The notes: generated by a model from the sequence alone, not told the origin. A DNA stretch of 64,000 nucleotides from Undaria pinnatifida (GCA_012845835.1 JABAKD010000029.1:7125484-7189483), one strand, 5' to 3'. Shown: positions 53,705-63,514, counted from the stretch's first letter. Translations and numbers: made by a program.

Positions 53705-54305
53705 TGCCACCCCCCAGTTATTCTCACGCATCCAGGATGCGCTGGTACCCATTCCGGCGGTCCCAACACGTACAAGTATGCGGTGTAAATAAGGCACGGG
53801 AACTCGTCAATAGTCACCGCCGGGCGCGGCGCAACTTCCGGCTGTCCTTCCGCGAGTGCTATTATTTATACACTACTGAAGAATAACTCGACCCGCCATT
53901 CATTGAGCATCGCGTGCATGATGTGCTTGAAGCACGCAGGCGACTCGTCAATCACGATGCGGCCGTCGGCATCTCGAGGGACGCGACCCTTGTCCCACAC
54001 TCCCTCGAGCAAGGCAAACAGCGTATAATCCTCAAACCCCTCCGTCTCTGCCAGGAGGTTCCTAAAGACGGTAACGTTTTCGAGCCGCCGACGTTTAGCT
54101 TGATCATGCCTTCCTCGGGGTTTCGAGGTCTGCGCCCGATCTCTGACAGCATATGGTCCAGTGTTTGCTTTCCATCCCACTTTGAGCTCTTCCCATGCCG
54201 CGTTCAGTTTTACCCTCTTGTGCTGTAGGAACCGTGCCACCTCCCGAGCGTGCTCGTCCGCCGACTTCGGAAAGGCACCCCTCAAACCTTCAGGAACTGC
54301 CGAAG
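53705..54305 (-). pseudogene. BTB-TLDc-BTB pseudogene, family member 3 (5' third only)
   Basis: The sequence follows members 1 and 2 from their N-terminus (FLKV, then GAFPKSADEHAREVARFLQH and AAWEELKVGWKA) through the first BTB (MIKLNVGGSK, NLLAETEGFEDYTLFALLEG, DGRIVIDESPACFKHIMHAM) and then IDEFPCLIYTAYLYVLGPPE to about 53705. There is no ATG at the aligned start. A TGA replaces the Arg codon after FLKV. The reading frame shifts near 54155 and shifts back near 54085. Sequence around 53870-53900 is replaced or deleted. The TLDc core and second BTB are missing. It lies in the same orientation as the two intact genes, about 10 kb to the right of member 2. Confidence 0.9.
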
Positions 54306-54594
54306 ACTCCTATTATACCGAGGGTTGCCTGTTACGCTACAACAGCTAGCTACAACCCTGCTGCTGTGTGGCGTTTGGCTTGTTGCAATCCTGTTGAAAT
54401 GTGCGCAACAATCGACCTGAAAAGCAAGCCAAGAGCCGGGAGCGCAGTGCCCCTACCGTCGCTAAAGGGCTCTGGTCAAGCAGTGCGATTACAACGCTCT
54501 GTGCTTCGCTATGTGGCACCGACTGCTGTCTGCTGTGCAGGCGATGGTGTCGCGTCTCGCGCTAACGTTTCAAAAGTTCAAAAGTTACTTTTCA

Positions 54595-54625
54595 TAACGC
54601 CTCCAGAACCAATTGAAACCCTACC
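54595..54625 (-). promoter_or_regulatory. Block upstream of the BTB-TLDc-BTB pseudogene shared with gene 2
   Basis: TAACGCCTCCAGAACCAATT plus GAAACCCTACC corresponds to 44205-44234 in both sequence and orientation. It shows that the duplication included upstream DNA. Confidence 0.35.
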
Positions 54626-54629
54626 ATGT

Positions 54630-56018
54630 AGAAACGCGGGGAAATTCCGTTTCGACGGTTTCATATTTCAGTTTTCCTGCCGCAACCGACAACAGCAGTG
54701 TGTCCACTAATTCTGAGTAATTCGACAATTAGATTCGACGAAGAACATCAGACAGTTATCAAATCTCAAACAAGTAATTCTACCGAGAGCTTCGCTAAAA
54801 AGCCTCGCCTCGCCGCAACTCGCCGCACACCCCCTGCCCTTGCCAGAGCTATGTACGCCAACCCTGAGACCTTCGGAAGGAAAGGAAAAAAGCATCACAC
54901 ACGACAGCTCTCCGGTCAAGCGTTTTCTCTCCCACACGGACTCACGGAATAGATCGGTATACGCCTCCTATACCCATGCTCGCGGCTTTGCCCGGTGGCG
55001 GCGGCGAGGGCGGCGGCGCCGCACAGGTTGCAAGTGTCTCGTCGCTTGGAATACTGCAGCAGCAGCAACAGCAGCAGCAGCAGCGGTCGCCCTTCGATGG
55101 GAACAGCGGAGCTCCCTTGTGGACCAACCGCCGAAGTAATGACGGGGTCCCCCAAACCTCCAAGAAGGAATGCGGCATGACGTTCTGCGGTGAGAGAAGA
55201 GGGACAAGGAGAGAGAGAGAGGGGCGATCGCGTCGAGATAGCGTATCGTCCGTCCTGACAAATGTCAATGCTTGTTGCGCTCGAGCAGAATACGAGTACG
55301 TACGTAGGAACGAGTGTGTCAGCAATTCTCTTCCCCGGTTCTCGTTCATCGTTGTTGCGCTAAGAGTAGGATAAATACAAGTAATCGGAGATCTGGTGGT
55401 TTTGGTTGCGGGCGATCGATGGCATGTGCGGCCTTCGGTTAGTCACGCAGCAGTCACACGCAAGTATCTCATCCGATACTGGTTTATCGTACCAAGTGCC
55501 ACGTACTCTATAGTATCTCCAACTCGTTGGCCACCGTTATGCCTCTCTTCCATGCCCACATGTTCTGCTTGCATGTTCAACCACCCTCGGGTACATCGCG
55601 CAATACAACCCAGTCATAGGTCATACAAACCTGGGTTTCTAGTTCACGAGTAAACTGCTAATGCCTGGCTTCCAACTGCGAGGTAATAATTCGTGATCAC
55701 CGCCGCAATCTTCAACGCATTGTACCCGTCGCGCCAACGCTATGTTCTCTTTCCTCCCACCCCTCCGCCGTCTGGACGGCCGATGCTTTCACGTCCCGTC
55801 ACGGAACCTGTTGCCTGTGAATACAGTTTGATAATAAATTATACTCCGGAGTACTTGTCATATACCTGGTACAAGTTACCGAAACTTGAGACGACTGTTC
55901 CCTATCGCCACCCACCTCGACATAAGTCTCCAGCCCGTCGCCCATGGCGGCATCTTCACCTTTTTTTTTCAGGCACTGAATCTCCTGATTGCGCTTACCG
56001 CCCTGGTTGCACTAAATA
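54630..56018. other. Gene-poor stretch with CAG run
   Basis: CAG triplets lie at 55054-55085. A C-rich TTTTTTTTTCAG acceptor-like site ends at 55973, shortly before the small reading frame at 56019. No exon was identified. Confidence 0.4.
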
Positions 56019-56345
56019 ATGGCAGAGAACGAGTTCGACGGAGACAAGGCAGCGAGGTACTGCCACATGTGCCCGTCTAACCCCTTCTGCCGGCGTTGCA
56101 GGCTGCATATCGAGGTGGGAAAAGGTCGAATTTTCCTCCCGAGAGCCCCGGGCATCCACCTCTTCGTGTATAACTGCTCCGACGTTAAGTTTAGGACAAA
56201 ATCTCGTGGAATTATCACAGGGAAATGTTCGCAGTACTGTAGTTTAAGGGCCATAATCCGGGCAGTAGAACTGCACCCACGTTTCGTCGGCGACATATTA
56301 CTTGCAGTTAGGGATAAGGACAAAAGTTTTTGTCGTGGTAAATGA
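56019..56345 (+). CDS. Small Cys-containing hypothetical protein
   Basis: Open frame of 108 residues starting ATG at 56019. Residues 14-27 hold a dense Cys/His group (YCHMCPSNPFCRRCR), with further Cys at about 54, 70, 74 and 105. Codons in the first half end mostly in G or C, like the CAP exons. A zinc-binding knuckle is possible but cannot be assigned to a family. Immediately downstream is a GT-rich minisatellite, so the gene may end here or continue by splicing. Not recognised. Confidence 0.4.
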   Translation: MAENEFDGDKAARYCHMCPSNPFCRRCRLHIEVGKGRIFLPRAPGIHLFVYNCSDVKFRTKSRGIITGKCSQYCSLRAIIRAVELHPRFVGDILLAVRDKDKSFCRGK

Positions 56346-56470
56346 GATAAGGTTGCCGGCTGTTGTTGTTGGTCGACTCGTCCCACCCTCCTTCCCCCGA
56401 CCAACTTCACATTCGGCACAGTTCCGTGGACGAAGGTGTTTCCGATCGGGGTCGAGTATGTATCTGTCAT

Positions 56471-56745
56471 GTGTACTAATGGTGTGTACTTTTGGTGTAC
56501 GTTTGCTGTGTATCTTTGCTGTGTACCTTGGAGTGTACATTTGGTATGTACCTTTGGTGTGTACCTTTGGTGCGTGTACCTTTGGTGTGTACCTTTGGTG
56601 TGTACCGTTGGTGTGTACCTTTGGTGTGTACATTTGGTGCGTCCCTTTGGTGCGTACCTCTGGTGTGTGCCTATGGTGTGTACCTTCGGTGTGTACATTT
56701 GGTGCGTACCTTTGGTGTGTGCCTTTCGTATGTGCCTTTTGGTGT
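56471..56745 (+). repeat. 13 bp minisatellite (GGTGTGTACCTTT)
   Basis: About 20 units with variants. Thirteen is not a multiple of 3, so all six frames tend to stay open; the Val/Cys/Tyr-rich and Lys/His/Thr-rich frames here are artefacts. Confidence 0.95.
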
Positions 56746-56836
56746 GTATTTTGGATACATTCGACGGCAATGTTAGCCCTGTTGGATAATCAGACAATCA
56801 GAGAGAGAGAGTGGTCACAAAAGGGCAGGTTTGGTC

Positions 56837-57127
56837 TACGATCGAGGTATTACAGCACATTTTAGCTTCTTTTTTCCCCGAATAACGGGGCTCCTTAATC
56901 CAAAGTCGTCGGAGAATTTCTTTTTTTGTTTTTGTACGAATGCGTTTTCGTTGAACGCACCTGGGAATAGGACAAGGGATTGCTCATCGGGGAACTCTTT
57001 CAATTATCCCCAAGTCGGTGTGGGGTGTTGTTGTTGTTGGTGTGGTTGTTATTGTTGTCGTTGTTGTTGAGCTTCTCAAGCCACCTCCCTCAGAGGGAAA
57101 ATGGTGCGCCTCTCCTGTAGCACGCGG
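56837..57127 (+). mobile_element. Family A element, forward, worn copy
   Basis: TACGATCGAGGTATTACAGC, GAATAACGGGGCTCCTTAAT, AAAGTCGTCGGAG, TTGTACGAATGCG and the terminal GGTGCGCCTCTCCTGTAGCACGCGG are in order. A GTT/GTTGTTG run has expanded at 57025-57067. Confidence 0.65.
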
Positions 57128-57284
57128 CCAGCCGCTCACGAATATTAAGAGTGAAAGCGCACAGCAGTGCGAGGAGGATCACGTAGCACCCGTGTAGTAC
57201 GACGTCCCATGCAATGAGCTGGTAGTCGTACCTGGTAGTTCGGACGCCGTTTTTTTTTCCCCTCCCCAAATCAAGCGGTAGCCG

Positions 57285-57797
57285 ATGGTGTATTCATCGT
57301 GTTTTCCCGTCGTCGCTCTTTCTCTCAAAATACCCAAAAAGGTACTTGGCCAGCACGGACCAATCATTCCAGTGACTCAGAATATAATCAGACGGACGCG
57401 CCGGGCTATGTGGGATTGCCACGCGTACATCACAATAAATGAAATTAACCGTGTGCCCGGCGCTAGCGCCAAGGTGTCGGGCCAAATATTGGAGTGTTTT
57501 CTCACCGCAGTCGATCCCCTTTCCCTTCCTCCCCCCCTTATTCCCTCGCTCCCTCCCTCCCCCTATCCATCCATACTCCGCCAGAGTTTACCTAGCACCC
57601 TCTTCGACCACGCGCGGCTCGTGACGGGCATAGACTTGGTGCTTTGCCACTCCTGCGTGGTGTGGGCTTACCGGGACAAATCACCCACCGTCAGGGACTC
57701 CATCCCCGCTTGCCTCTCGCCCATGTTTCGCCCGGCAACATCAGCAGCGGCAGCGGCAGCGGCAGTTGCAGCAACAGCAAAGTCAGCAACGAAAACG

Positions 57798-57828
<31 letters not shown>

Positions 57829-59318
57829 CAACAACAGCAACAGCAACGGCGGAACCAGCAGCAGCAGCGGCGGCGAAGGCACCGATCGCTCGTACTCGGA
57901 CGCTCGGAAGTCAAACTCCCGAGCTCCAAAACGATCCAGATGATGAATCGAAAGACAGCAGCGACGACAACATTTTCGGCGCAGCTCACGAAGCAGCAGG
58001 AGCAGCAGGCGAAGCAGCAGGCGAAGCAGCAGGCGAGGCAGCAGGAACGGCAGGCGAAGCAGCAGGAGCAGCAGGCGAAGCAGCAGGAGCAGCAGGCGAA
58101 GCAGCAGGAGCAGCAGGAGCAGGCAGAGCGGACGGTGAAGGCTGGGGTGCATCTCCCGCCAGCGCTCTTACTCCCCGCTCGCCCTGCCCGGGGCTGCCGG
58201 CTCTATCCCTGACCCAGCGGAAGCGGAAGTGGGTAGGCATGCGCGTCCTGCCGGTGTCCACCCTTCCGTCCATCGCCACGTACGATGAAGACGGGGCCAG
58301 GGACCCGGCGACGGTGACGGTGGCGTCGGTGGTAGCGGCAGTCAAAGCGGCGGCGGCGGAGGCAGCAGCAGCAGAGGCGGCGGCAGCAGCGGCAGGGGAG
58401 AAGGGGATGGAGGTGGAGTTGGAGGTGGAAGTGGAGGTGGAAGTCCAGGCGGAAACGGATGCGGAGGCTACCTCGCCACTTTTTTCTTCTCCGGCAGCTA
58501 TTTCCAACGCAAACCGCCGTTGCTGGAAGCACGCACGCCCGACGTCGTCGACGCGGAATCTCGCCGAGCGGGATGGCGCGCGGCGTACGCTTATTAAGGC
58601 CAAGCATGCTTTGGAACGAGAGGCATCAAAGCGCGCTCTGCTCGCTGCGCGCTCTGAGCACGCTGAGAGCATCGAGAACACTGACCACTCTGAGCGCGAT
58701 TTGAACACTGGTCACGCCAAGTCCGAAGCTGCAGCGGGTGGGGCTATAGCACCGCGCCTCCCTCCACCTCTTCCGCCAGCTCCCAGCAGTTCCCCGACTG
58801 CTGCCATGTCCCCTGGCGAGTTCATCGCAACCGAACAAGAGCGGCAACCAGGACTCGGACGCGCTCGAACAGACCGACGGGTCTGCAAAAAAAACTCGCA
58901 GACCACTAGCAACGGTCGCTACGCTACGACAGTTAGCAGCGGTGGTCACTCTGTCGCTCGGGGGGCCGAGTCGGAGAGCGCGGGTCGAAGCGCGGTTCGA
59001 AACGAAAATCGACACGCGGATCGAAGCGCCGGTCGAAGCGTTTTTCGAGGCCCGGGGGCTGGCGGTTCTGGCCATAGGCCGCGGCTTTTTCGTCCGGTGG
59101 CGTCGTCCCCGGAGAGAGCAGCGGCGATGGAGCACGCGAGGGCGACGGCGGAGAATTGCGTCCGGGACGAGCGGAAGCACAGCGGTGGGATGGGAATGCT
59201 GCGTGGCTTGCGTGGGGCTATTGGGTGTGGGGCATTGGGTATCGGAGTTGGTATTGGAATCGGATTTGGGGTCGGCGTGGCTGTGTGCGCCGCCTTCATG
59301 CGGGGGCGCCGCTCCTAG
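57285..59318 (+). CDS. Long Ala/Glu-rich hypothetical protein with C-terminal membrane anchor
   Basis: The open frame spans 677 codons. Its left end is uncertain: residues up to about 105 pass through C-rich sequence and may be non-coding or upstream exons. From about residue 106 (LFDHARLVTGIDLVLCHSCV, then VWAYRDKSPTVRDSIPACLS) codons are G/C-ending. Then come an Ala/Thr tract, an acidic spacer (NDPDDESKDSSDDN), tandem EAAGEAAG/AAGEAAGAAG repeats, a Glu/Val repeat (EVEVEVEV) and a basic region rich in Arg/Ser/His. The last ~35 residues (GAIGCGALGIGVGIGIGFGV, then GVAVCAAFMRGRRS) form one hydrophobic Gly-rich segment with a basic tail, as in tail-anchored membrane proteins. Repeats keep other frames open too, so this frame is preferred mainly for the membrane segment. 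No family was recognised. Confidence 0.5.
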
Positions 59319-59324
59319 ACAGGG

Positions 59325-59500
59325 TCTTCCGCTAGGAAACCCCGGGAGGAAACCCCGCGAGGAAACCCCTGCAGGAAATCACTCTATTAGGAATTCCCGG
59401 GGTTCCTGCAGGAAACCACGGATTTCCCCCTAATTTTTCCCGAGTTTCCTCTATGAACCCCCCCCAGAAAATCCCTCTAGAAATAGGAAACCCCGGATTT
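59325..59500. repeat. GGAAACCCC-type degenerate repeat after the long reading frame
   Basis: GGAAACCCC, CAGGAAACC and related words recur about ten times. It would lie in the 3'UTR of the gene on its left. Confidence 0.7.
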
Positions 59501-59814
59501 TTGTGTGGCTTTCCCCTTGTATTGTAAACCCGAAGGAGGCGTTTTGATCCGTCGCCGCGGGGTGGACATAACGTGTTTCATGTGTGTGCGTGTTTACCTG
59601 TGGTTGAGTTTCGACGTACCAGGCAGACTGTATCTGTTCGCGTCTGCTGCATGTGTAGACTATATTGGTGGTGTTTACCTATTAGATGTCATGTATTGTA
59701 ATTGTTTCGATCGGTCCCCGCGGCGCGAAGAAAACGCGTTCTGTGCTTGTGGCCTACGGAACGACATCGTGCCCTGCGCCGGAGTAGCGAGTAGCGGTTT
59801 TGTTTGTTCAAGGT
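59501..59814. other. Gene-free stretch
   Basis: A 103-residue plus frame lies here without recognisable features. No other signal was seen. Confidence 0.4.
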
Positions 59815-59975
59815 AAATGCGCTGCAGCCGTGAGATCGAGGATGTCGTCGAAACTCACACACTTGAAGGGGCTGTGTGTGATGCTACTCCGATAGCGCGT
59901 ATTACACGGGGGGGGGTGTATGTCCTCATGAAGGATATCTCGATCGGTGACTCCCCTTAGTGCTAGCAGTTATAG
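59815..59975 (+). repeat. Dispersed repeat family C, copy 3
   Basis: GCTGCAGCCGTGAGATCGAGG, CTACTCCGATAGCGCGTATT and GGTGACTCCCCTTAG correspond to 7797-7972. Confidence 0.65.
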
Positions 59976-60153
59976 TGCCAGAGGGTAAAACAGTTTTCTT
60001 GCTGCGGTAGCAACGGGCGTGTGTACTGCTGTGTTTCGGGGGAAGCAGAGTAATCAGGACCAAATGCGGTCAGTAGAAAGGGGGTGGTATATAGGATTTT
60101 TGCCTTTATCGTGCGAGTCGTGATTACTACTTCGTATGGTACTCCGAGATAGG

Positions 60154-60345
60154 GAACGCGTGCTACGATAGAGATATATACCACTTTTTGGCTGAAACGG
60201 TTTCTGAATGATGGGGGCTCCTTAACGCCTTTACCACTGGAAACCCTTTTTGGGGACAAAATTAATTGGATTTAGTATAGGGAGGGATTTGGGGTTCTAA
60301 AGGGGTTAACCCAACCCCGGCTCCTAAAACGATCCCAGTCTAACT
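60154..60345 (+). mobile_element. Family A left half, forward, split by a TTAA mini-element
   Basis: GAACGCGTGCTACGATAGAG, then GAATGATGGGGGCTCCTTAA; the insertion follows, and CCCAACCCCGGCTCC resumes on the right. Confidence 0.75.
60222..60309 (+). mobile_element. TTAA-flanked mini-element, copy 4
   Basis: 88 bp from TTAACGCCTTTACCACTGG to TTCTAAAGGGGTTAA. It is inserted exactly at the TTAA of the family A word GGCTCCTTAACCC, with TTAA on both sides. Confidence 0.9.
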
Positions 60346-60452
60346 CCAAGTGTTTTTTTTTCCATGTCGGGAGTGCGGTGCAATAAAGACGGTTCTATTT
60401 ATAACCCGAAAAAAATCGTGTCGGAATTTCATTTATCGTGTGGCAGTGCGAA

Positions 60453-60553
60453 TGTGTTGTGTTGTGTTGTGTTGTGTTGTGTTGTGTTGTGTTGTGTTGT
60501 GTTGTGTTGTGCTGTGTTGTGCTGTGTCGTGTTGTGTTGTGTTGTGTTGTGTT
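60453..60553. repeat. TGTTG pentanucleotide repeat, about 20 units
   Basis: Near-pure TGTTG array with a few T-to-C changes. Being 5 bp, it keeps several frames open (Cys/Val/Leu-rich or Asn/Thr/His-rich). Confidence 0.95.
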
Positions 60554-60890
60554 TATGTTTTGTTTCGTTGTAAGCCTAGGAATGAGGGTTGTTCTTCCGC
60601 TATTATCATAGCACTCCAACTTTTGGTCAAGAAAAAGCACATTCCTCAAAAGGCATGTGCAACTCCTTCCCTCGAATGGTTAGTACCCTCAGAGAAAAAC
60701 AAAATCGATTAAACTCCACCGTAGCGTGTGACATATAGTAGAGAGGTATGATAGCATTTATTTTTCGTCTGAAAAATATAGTTTCTGAAGGCCGGGGCTC
60801 CTTGAACCAAAATCGTCGGAAACGTAGGTCAAATTTTCCTGAATGATTCCCGTTGTGTCCCTAAACCATGGAATTTTCATCCTTACGGCA

Positions 60891-61275
60891 GTGTTAACAA
60901 GGCTTGGTGTGGGTGAGCTATCGGTTAACCTTTTTGCAAGGGGTCAAACGGACAAATACCCCACTAATACCTTAACAAATGGCGTCGTTGGCAGGACCAT
61001 GTTTTTTTTGGGGGTCGTGGGTTCAAGTCCCACATCCACCATAATAAACGTTTTTAGACTTTCCTCAGATGTCGAAGTTGAAAAATACTCTCCCCGGTAT
61101 CCCCAGGAAAAGAAACCCGCTTGGATATTGGCAGGTCCGCCCGCATATCCGGCCGACCTGCTATCCCGCCGTTTCAGGGGGGGGAGAGTGTTACAAGGCT
61201 CAGCTTGAGTAAGCTATTGGTTAACCTTTTGCAAGCGGCCCCAAACGGACTAATGCCCCAACTAATTCCTTAACA
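60891..61275 (+). mobile_element. TRIM: very small LTR element with two 87 bp LTRs
   Basis: LTRs are 60891-60977 and 61189-61275, starting TGTTA and ending CCTTAACA. A candidate primer-binding site, TGGCGTCGTTGGCAGGAC, begins at 60980. A purine tract, AGGGGGGGGAGAG, directly precedes the 3' LTR. The ~211 bp interior is non-coding and holds a tRNA-like 3' segment at 61014-61041. The LTRs differ at more places than those of the element at 10325, so it is probably older. A second primer-site block follows the 3' LTR at 61278, which hints at a tandem or nested relative. It looks structurally complete for a TRIM. Confidence 0.8.
61014..61041 (+). ncRNA. tRNA 3'-half-like segment inside the TRIM
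   Basis: GTGGG-TTCAAGT-CCCAC forms a perfect 5 bp T-stem with a 7-base loop and a B-box (GGTTCAAGTCC). It is followed by ATCCACC and A, so the segment ends in CCA like a mature tRNA. No 5' half or GGTGGAT acceptor partner was found upstream, so this is not a working tRNA gene. Confidence 0.5.
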
Positions 61276-61479
61276 AATGGCGTCGTCGGCAGGACGAAAA
61301 AATGATTCCCTAACAGCAAGCAGTACGAGGCACTTTCTTTTTTTCTTGTCTTCTCTCCAAATCAGTTGTTTGGGGAGAGGTCTTTTTAAGCTCTCCCAAA
61401 TTGAGGAAGCTCAGAAAAAACAACAATGGTTGGCGTACCTCTATATCATCGTGGCACGCGTCTCATCTTGCCGTAGCGT

Positions 61480-63198
61480 GACATAGTAGTGCTCGGGGAG
61501 AGGGGTGTGCAGGCGGGTCTACCGTATAGGACCGCGTTTTTAACTCTCGCCCCTCGGGACTAATTTCAATTGTCATTTTCTCGAGGACCCCGCGGGTATG
61601 TATGTAGAGAGTGCAAGCGCCAGCAGCGACCCGCCTGTCTATGTGGGGGGGGGGGGGGAGGAAATCTTCGACGAGATCTTCCACTGAAAAGTCACCGTTT
61701 TTGTAATGCATCGTGCTCCCCGCTGTTTTAGGAGGAAATCGGCTCAAGCAATTCATTCGTCGGGGGAGTGTATAGACTATGCGCTGCCGTATACGGGTAT
61801 GCACGTGCGATATTTGTGCCTGCAAGATATGTGTTCAAAGGGGCTGTTGTTTCGTCAGGTGAAAGGAGGGGTGCAGAAACCGGCGTGGCGGCGAGAGATG
61901 GTGCCGACAGAGGAATGACGCGCAGTTTTAAAGATACCAGACGGAGTCACGTTGTTTGGTTAGCTTACCCCGCTGTCTGTTTTGTTGTTTCCCGTTTTTT
62001 GTAGGGACGGTATCCCTGTGCGTACCGCATACAATACGTGCACGTTTACGTAGATAGTTTGGGTGGTGTTCTGGATGTGCCCTTCGTTCCCCCCCCCCCC
62101 CCTCAAATGAGCCCCAACGTTCGCCTGAAGGTCGTTGTCATGATGTCCCCCTGGGTTTATATTGTTTTGAAAGTTGTGAACAACCTGTGCGGGGTGTAAA
62201 AAACCCCGTAAACACAGCAATAATGGTGGAAAGGCCGTAGTCTTGGAATAAGCGCAGCAACGTAGTTGCGACAAGGACTTACCCTCGCTGAGCTGGGCAC
62301 CATACCCGATAACATTCTTCAGACCAAACGAGCATATGCATGATACATTATGATACTGACCAGTAGTTCATCCAACGCGCAACTCCAAGGCTTCTGGAAT
62401 CTGTCCCCAAAAATGCGGGTGCAATACCTCGTAGTTCTATAAAGGTGCGCTATTCATACATACAGCGGTAACTAACGAGCAATACAATGTTGTGGAATCG
62501 GGACGTCCTTGCAGTGGAAAATCGTGTGGCATACACGATATCACAGCAAGAATCGTGAGACAGGGGAAGAGTGTACGTACAGCGGTTCGTGACATTATCA
62601 CGAAGAACGCGCCCAGCTTTTTTTTTTTTTTCTCAAAACTGTCAGTGTCACGGTTCTTGACTCGTTAACACGACACGACTTGTTTGTATTGCGGTGAAAA
62701 TGACCATTTCCCCCCCCTTTTTTTCCTTTTTATTTAGTTGTGGGCATAACAAACCCAAGAAAACAAAACACCATAGGTGTGTAATTTTTTATATTCAGAC
62801 AGAGGGAGGAGATTTTGCCCTTAAAGAGGCAGCAGACGTTATCGCGCGTTCTCGAAACCCCGTCGAGCAAAGTAAATGAGCAGGAAGGGGTGAAGAAATG
62901 AAGGAACGAGAAGAAGGCAATAAAAACAAAAAGTCGAAGGAACCGAAAAGCTTAAGTCTATATATATAAATCACGACGTTCGAAGCAAAGACACCGAAGC
63001 AAAATACGATTAAAAAAAAAAAAAAAGACATTTTAAAAAAGAGTAGAAAAACAAACGACTGCGCACGCGCACAACGACTACGCCGAGGGGAAAAATTTGC
63101 CAATATATATGACATCACGCCGTTATTCCGCAAGCTCAAAACAAAAATCGTCCCCTCACAATTCACGTGTGCTTTAGAGCGCTCGGTGCCTGCCGTGA
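61480..63198. other. Gene-free stretch
   Basis: G and C homopolymers occur at 61648 and 62089, with A/T runs near 62620 and 63012. No exon or RNA gene was recognised. Frames up to 161 residues lack coding character. Confidence 0.45.
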
Positions 63199-63514
63199 GA
63201 CGCATGCATGCTTTCGATAGAGGTGCTCGTTTTCGTCTGAAGAAATGTTTTCTGAATAATATCGGGGCTCCTCGACCCAAAATTCGTGCGAAATCAAGCC
63301 ATTTTTTTTTTAGGCAAGTGATTCTCGTCGTTGTGTAGACCTAGGCCCCCTGGGATTTTTCATCCGGTGTACTACTTGTAGAGCGCAGTTATATGTTTTC
63401 TCTCCCCAACAAATCATTTTTTTTGGGGGGGGGGCAGAGGTCCCTTGAGCTCTCTCAAATTCAAGAACCTCAGAAAAAAGCGCGGTGCGCGGCGCCTCGA
63501 TCGTAGCACGCGTC
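63199..63514 (+). mobile_element. Family A element, forward, complete copy
   Basis: GACGCATGCATGCTTTCGATAGAGGTG in two parts at the left, GATTCTCGTCGTTGTGTAG, GGGATTTTTCATCCGG and CCTCGATCGTAGCACGCGTC at the right. The A and G runs have lengthened it to 316 bp. Confidence 0.8.

Larger units (their letters stand above)
60722..61462 (+). mobile_element. Family A element, forward, split by a TRIM
   Basis: The left half ends at CATCCTTACGGCAG (60890). The right half resumes near 61312 and shows TTGTCTTCTCTCC, GGGGAGAGGTC, AAGCTCTCCCAAATTGAGG and the terminal CTATATCATCGTGGCACGCGTC. Confidence 0.8.

Noticed and set aside
56012-56797. 261-residue minus frame and three plus frames over 56302-56865
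   Set aside because: They are translations of the 13 bp GT-rich minisatellite.
57986-58708. 240-residue minus frame
   Set aside because: Antisense to the long plus frame; its Ala/Pro repeats mirror the EAAG repeats, and it has no membrane or domain feature.
60350-60712. Cys/Val/Leu-rich plus frame
   Set aside because: Produced by the TGTTG pentanucleotide repeat.
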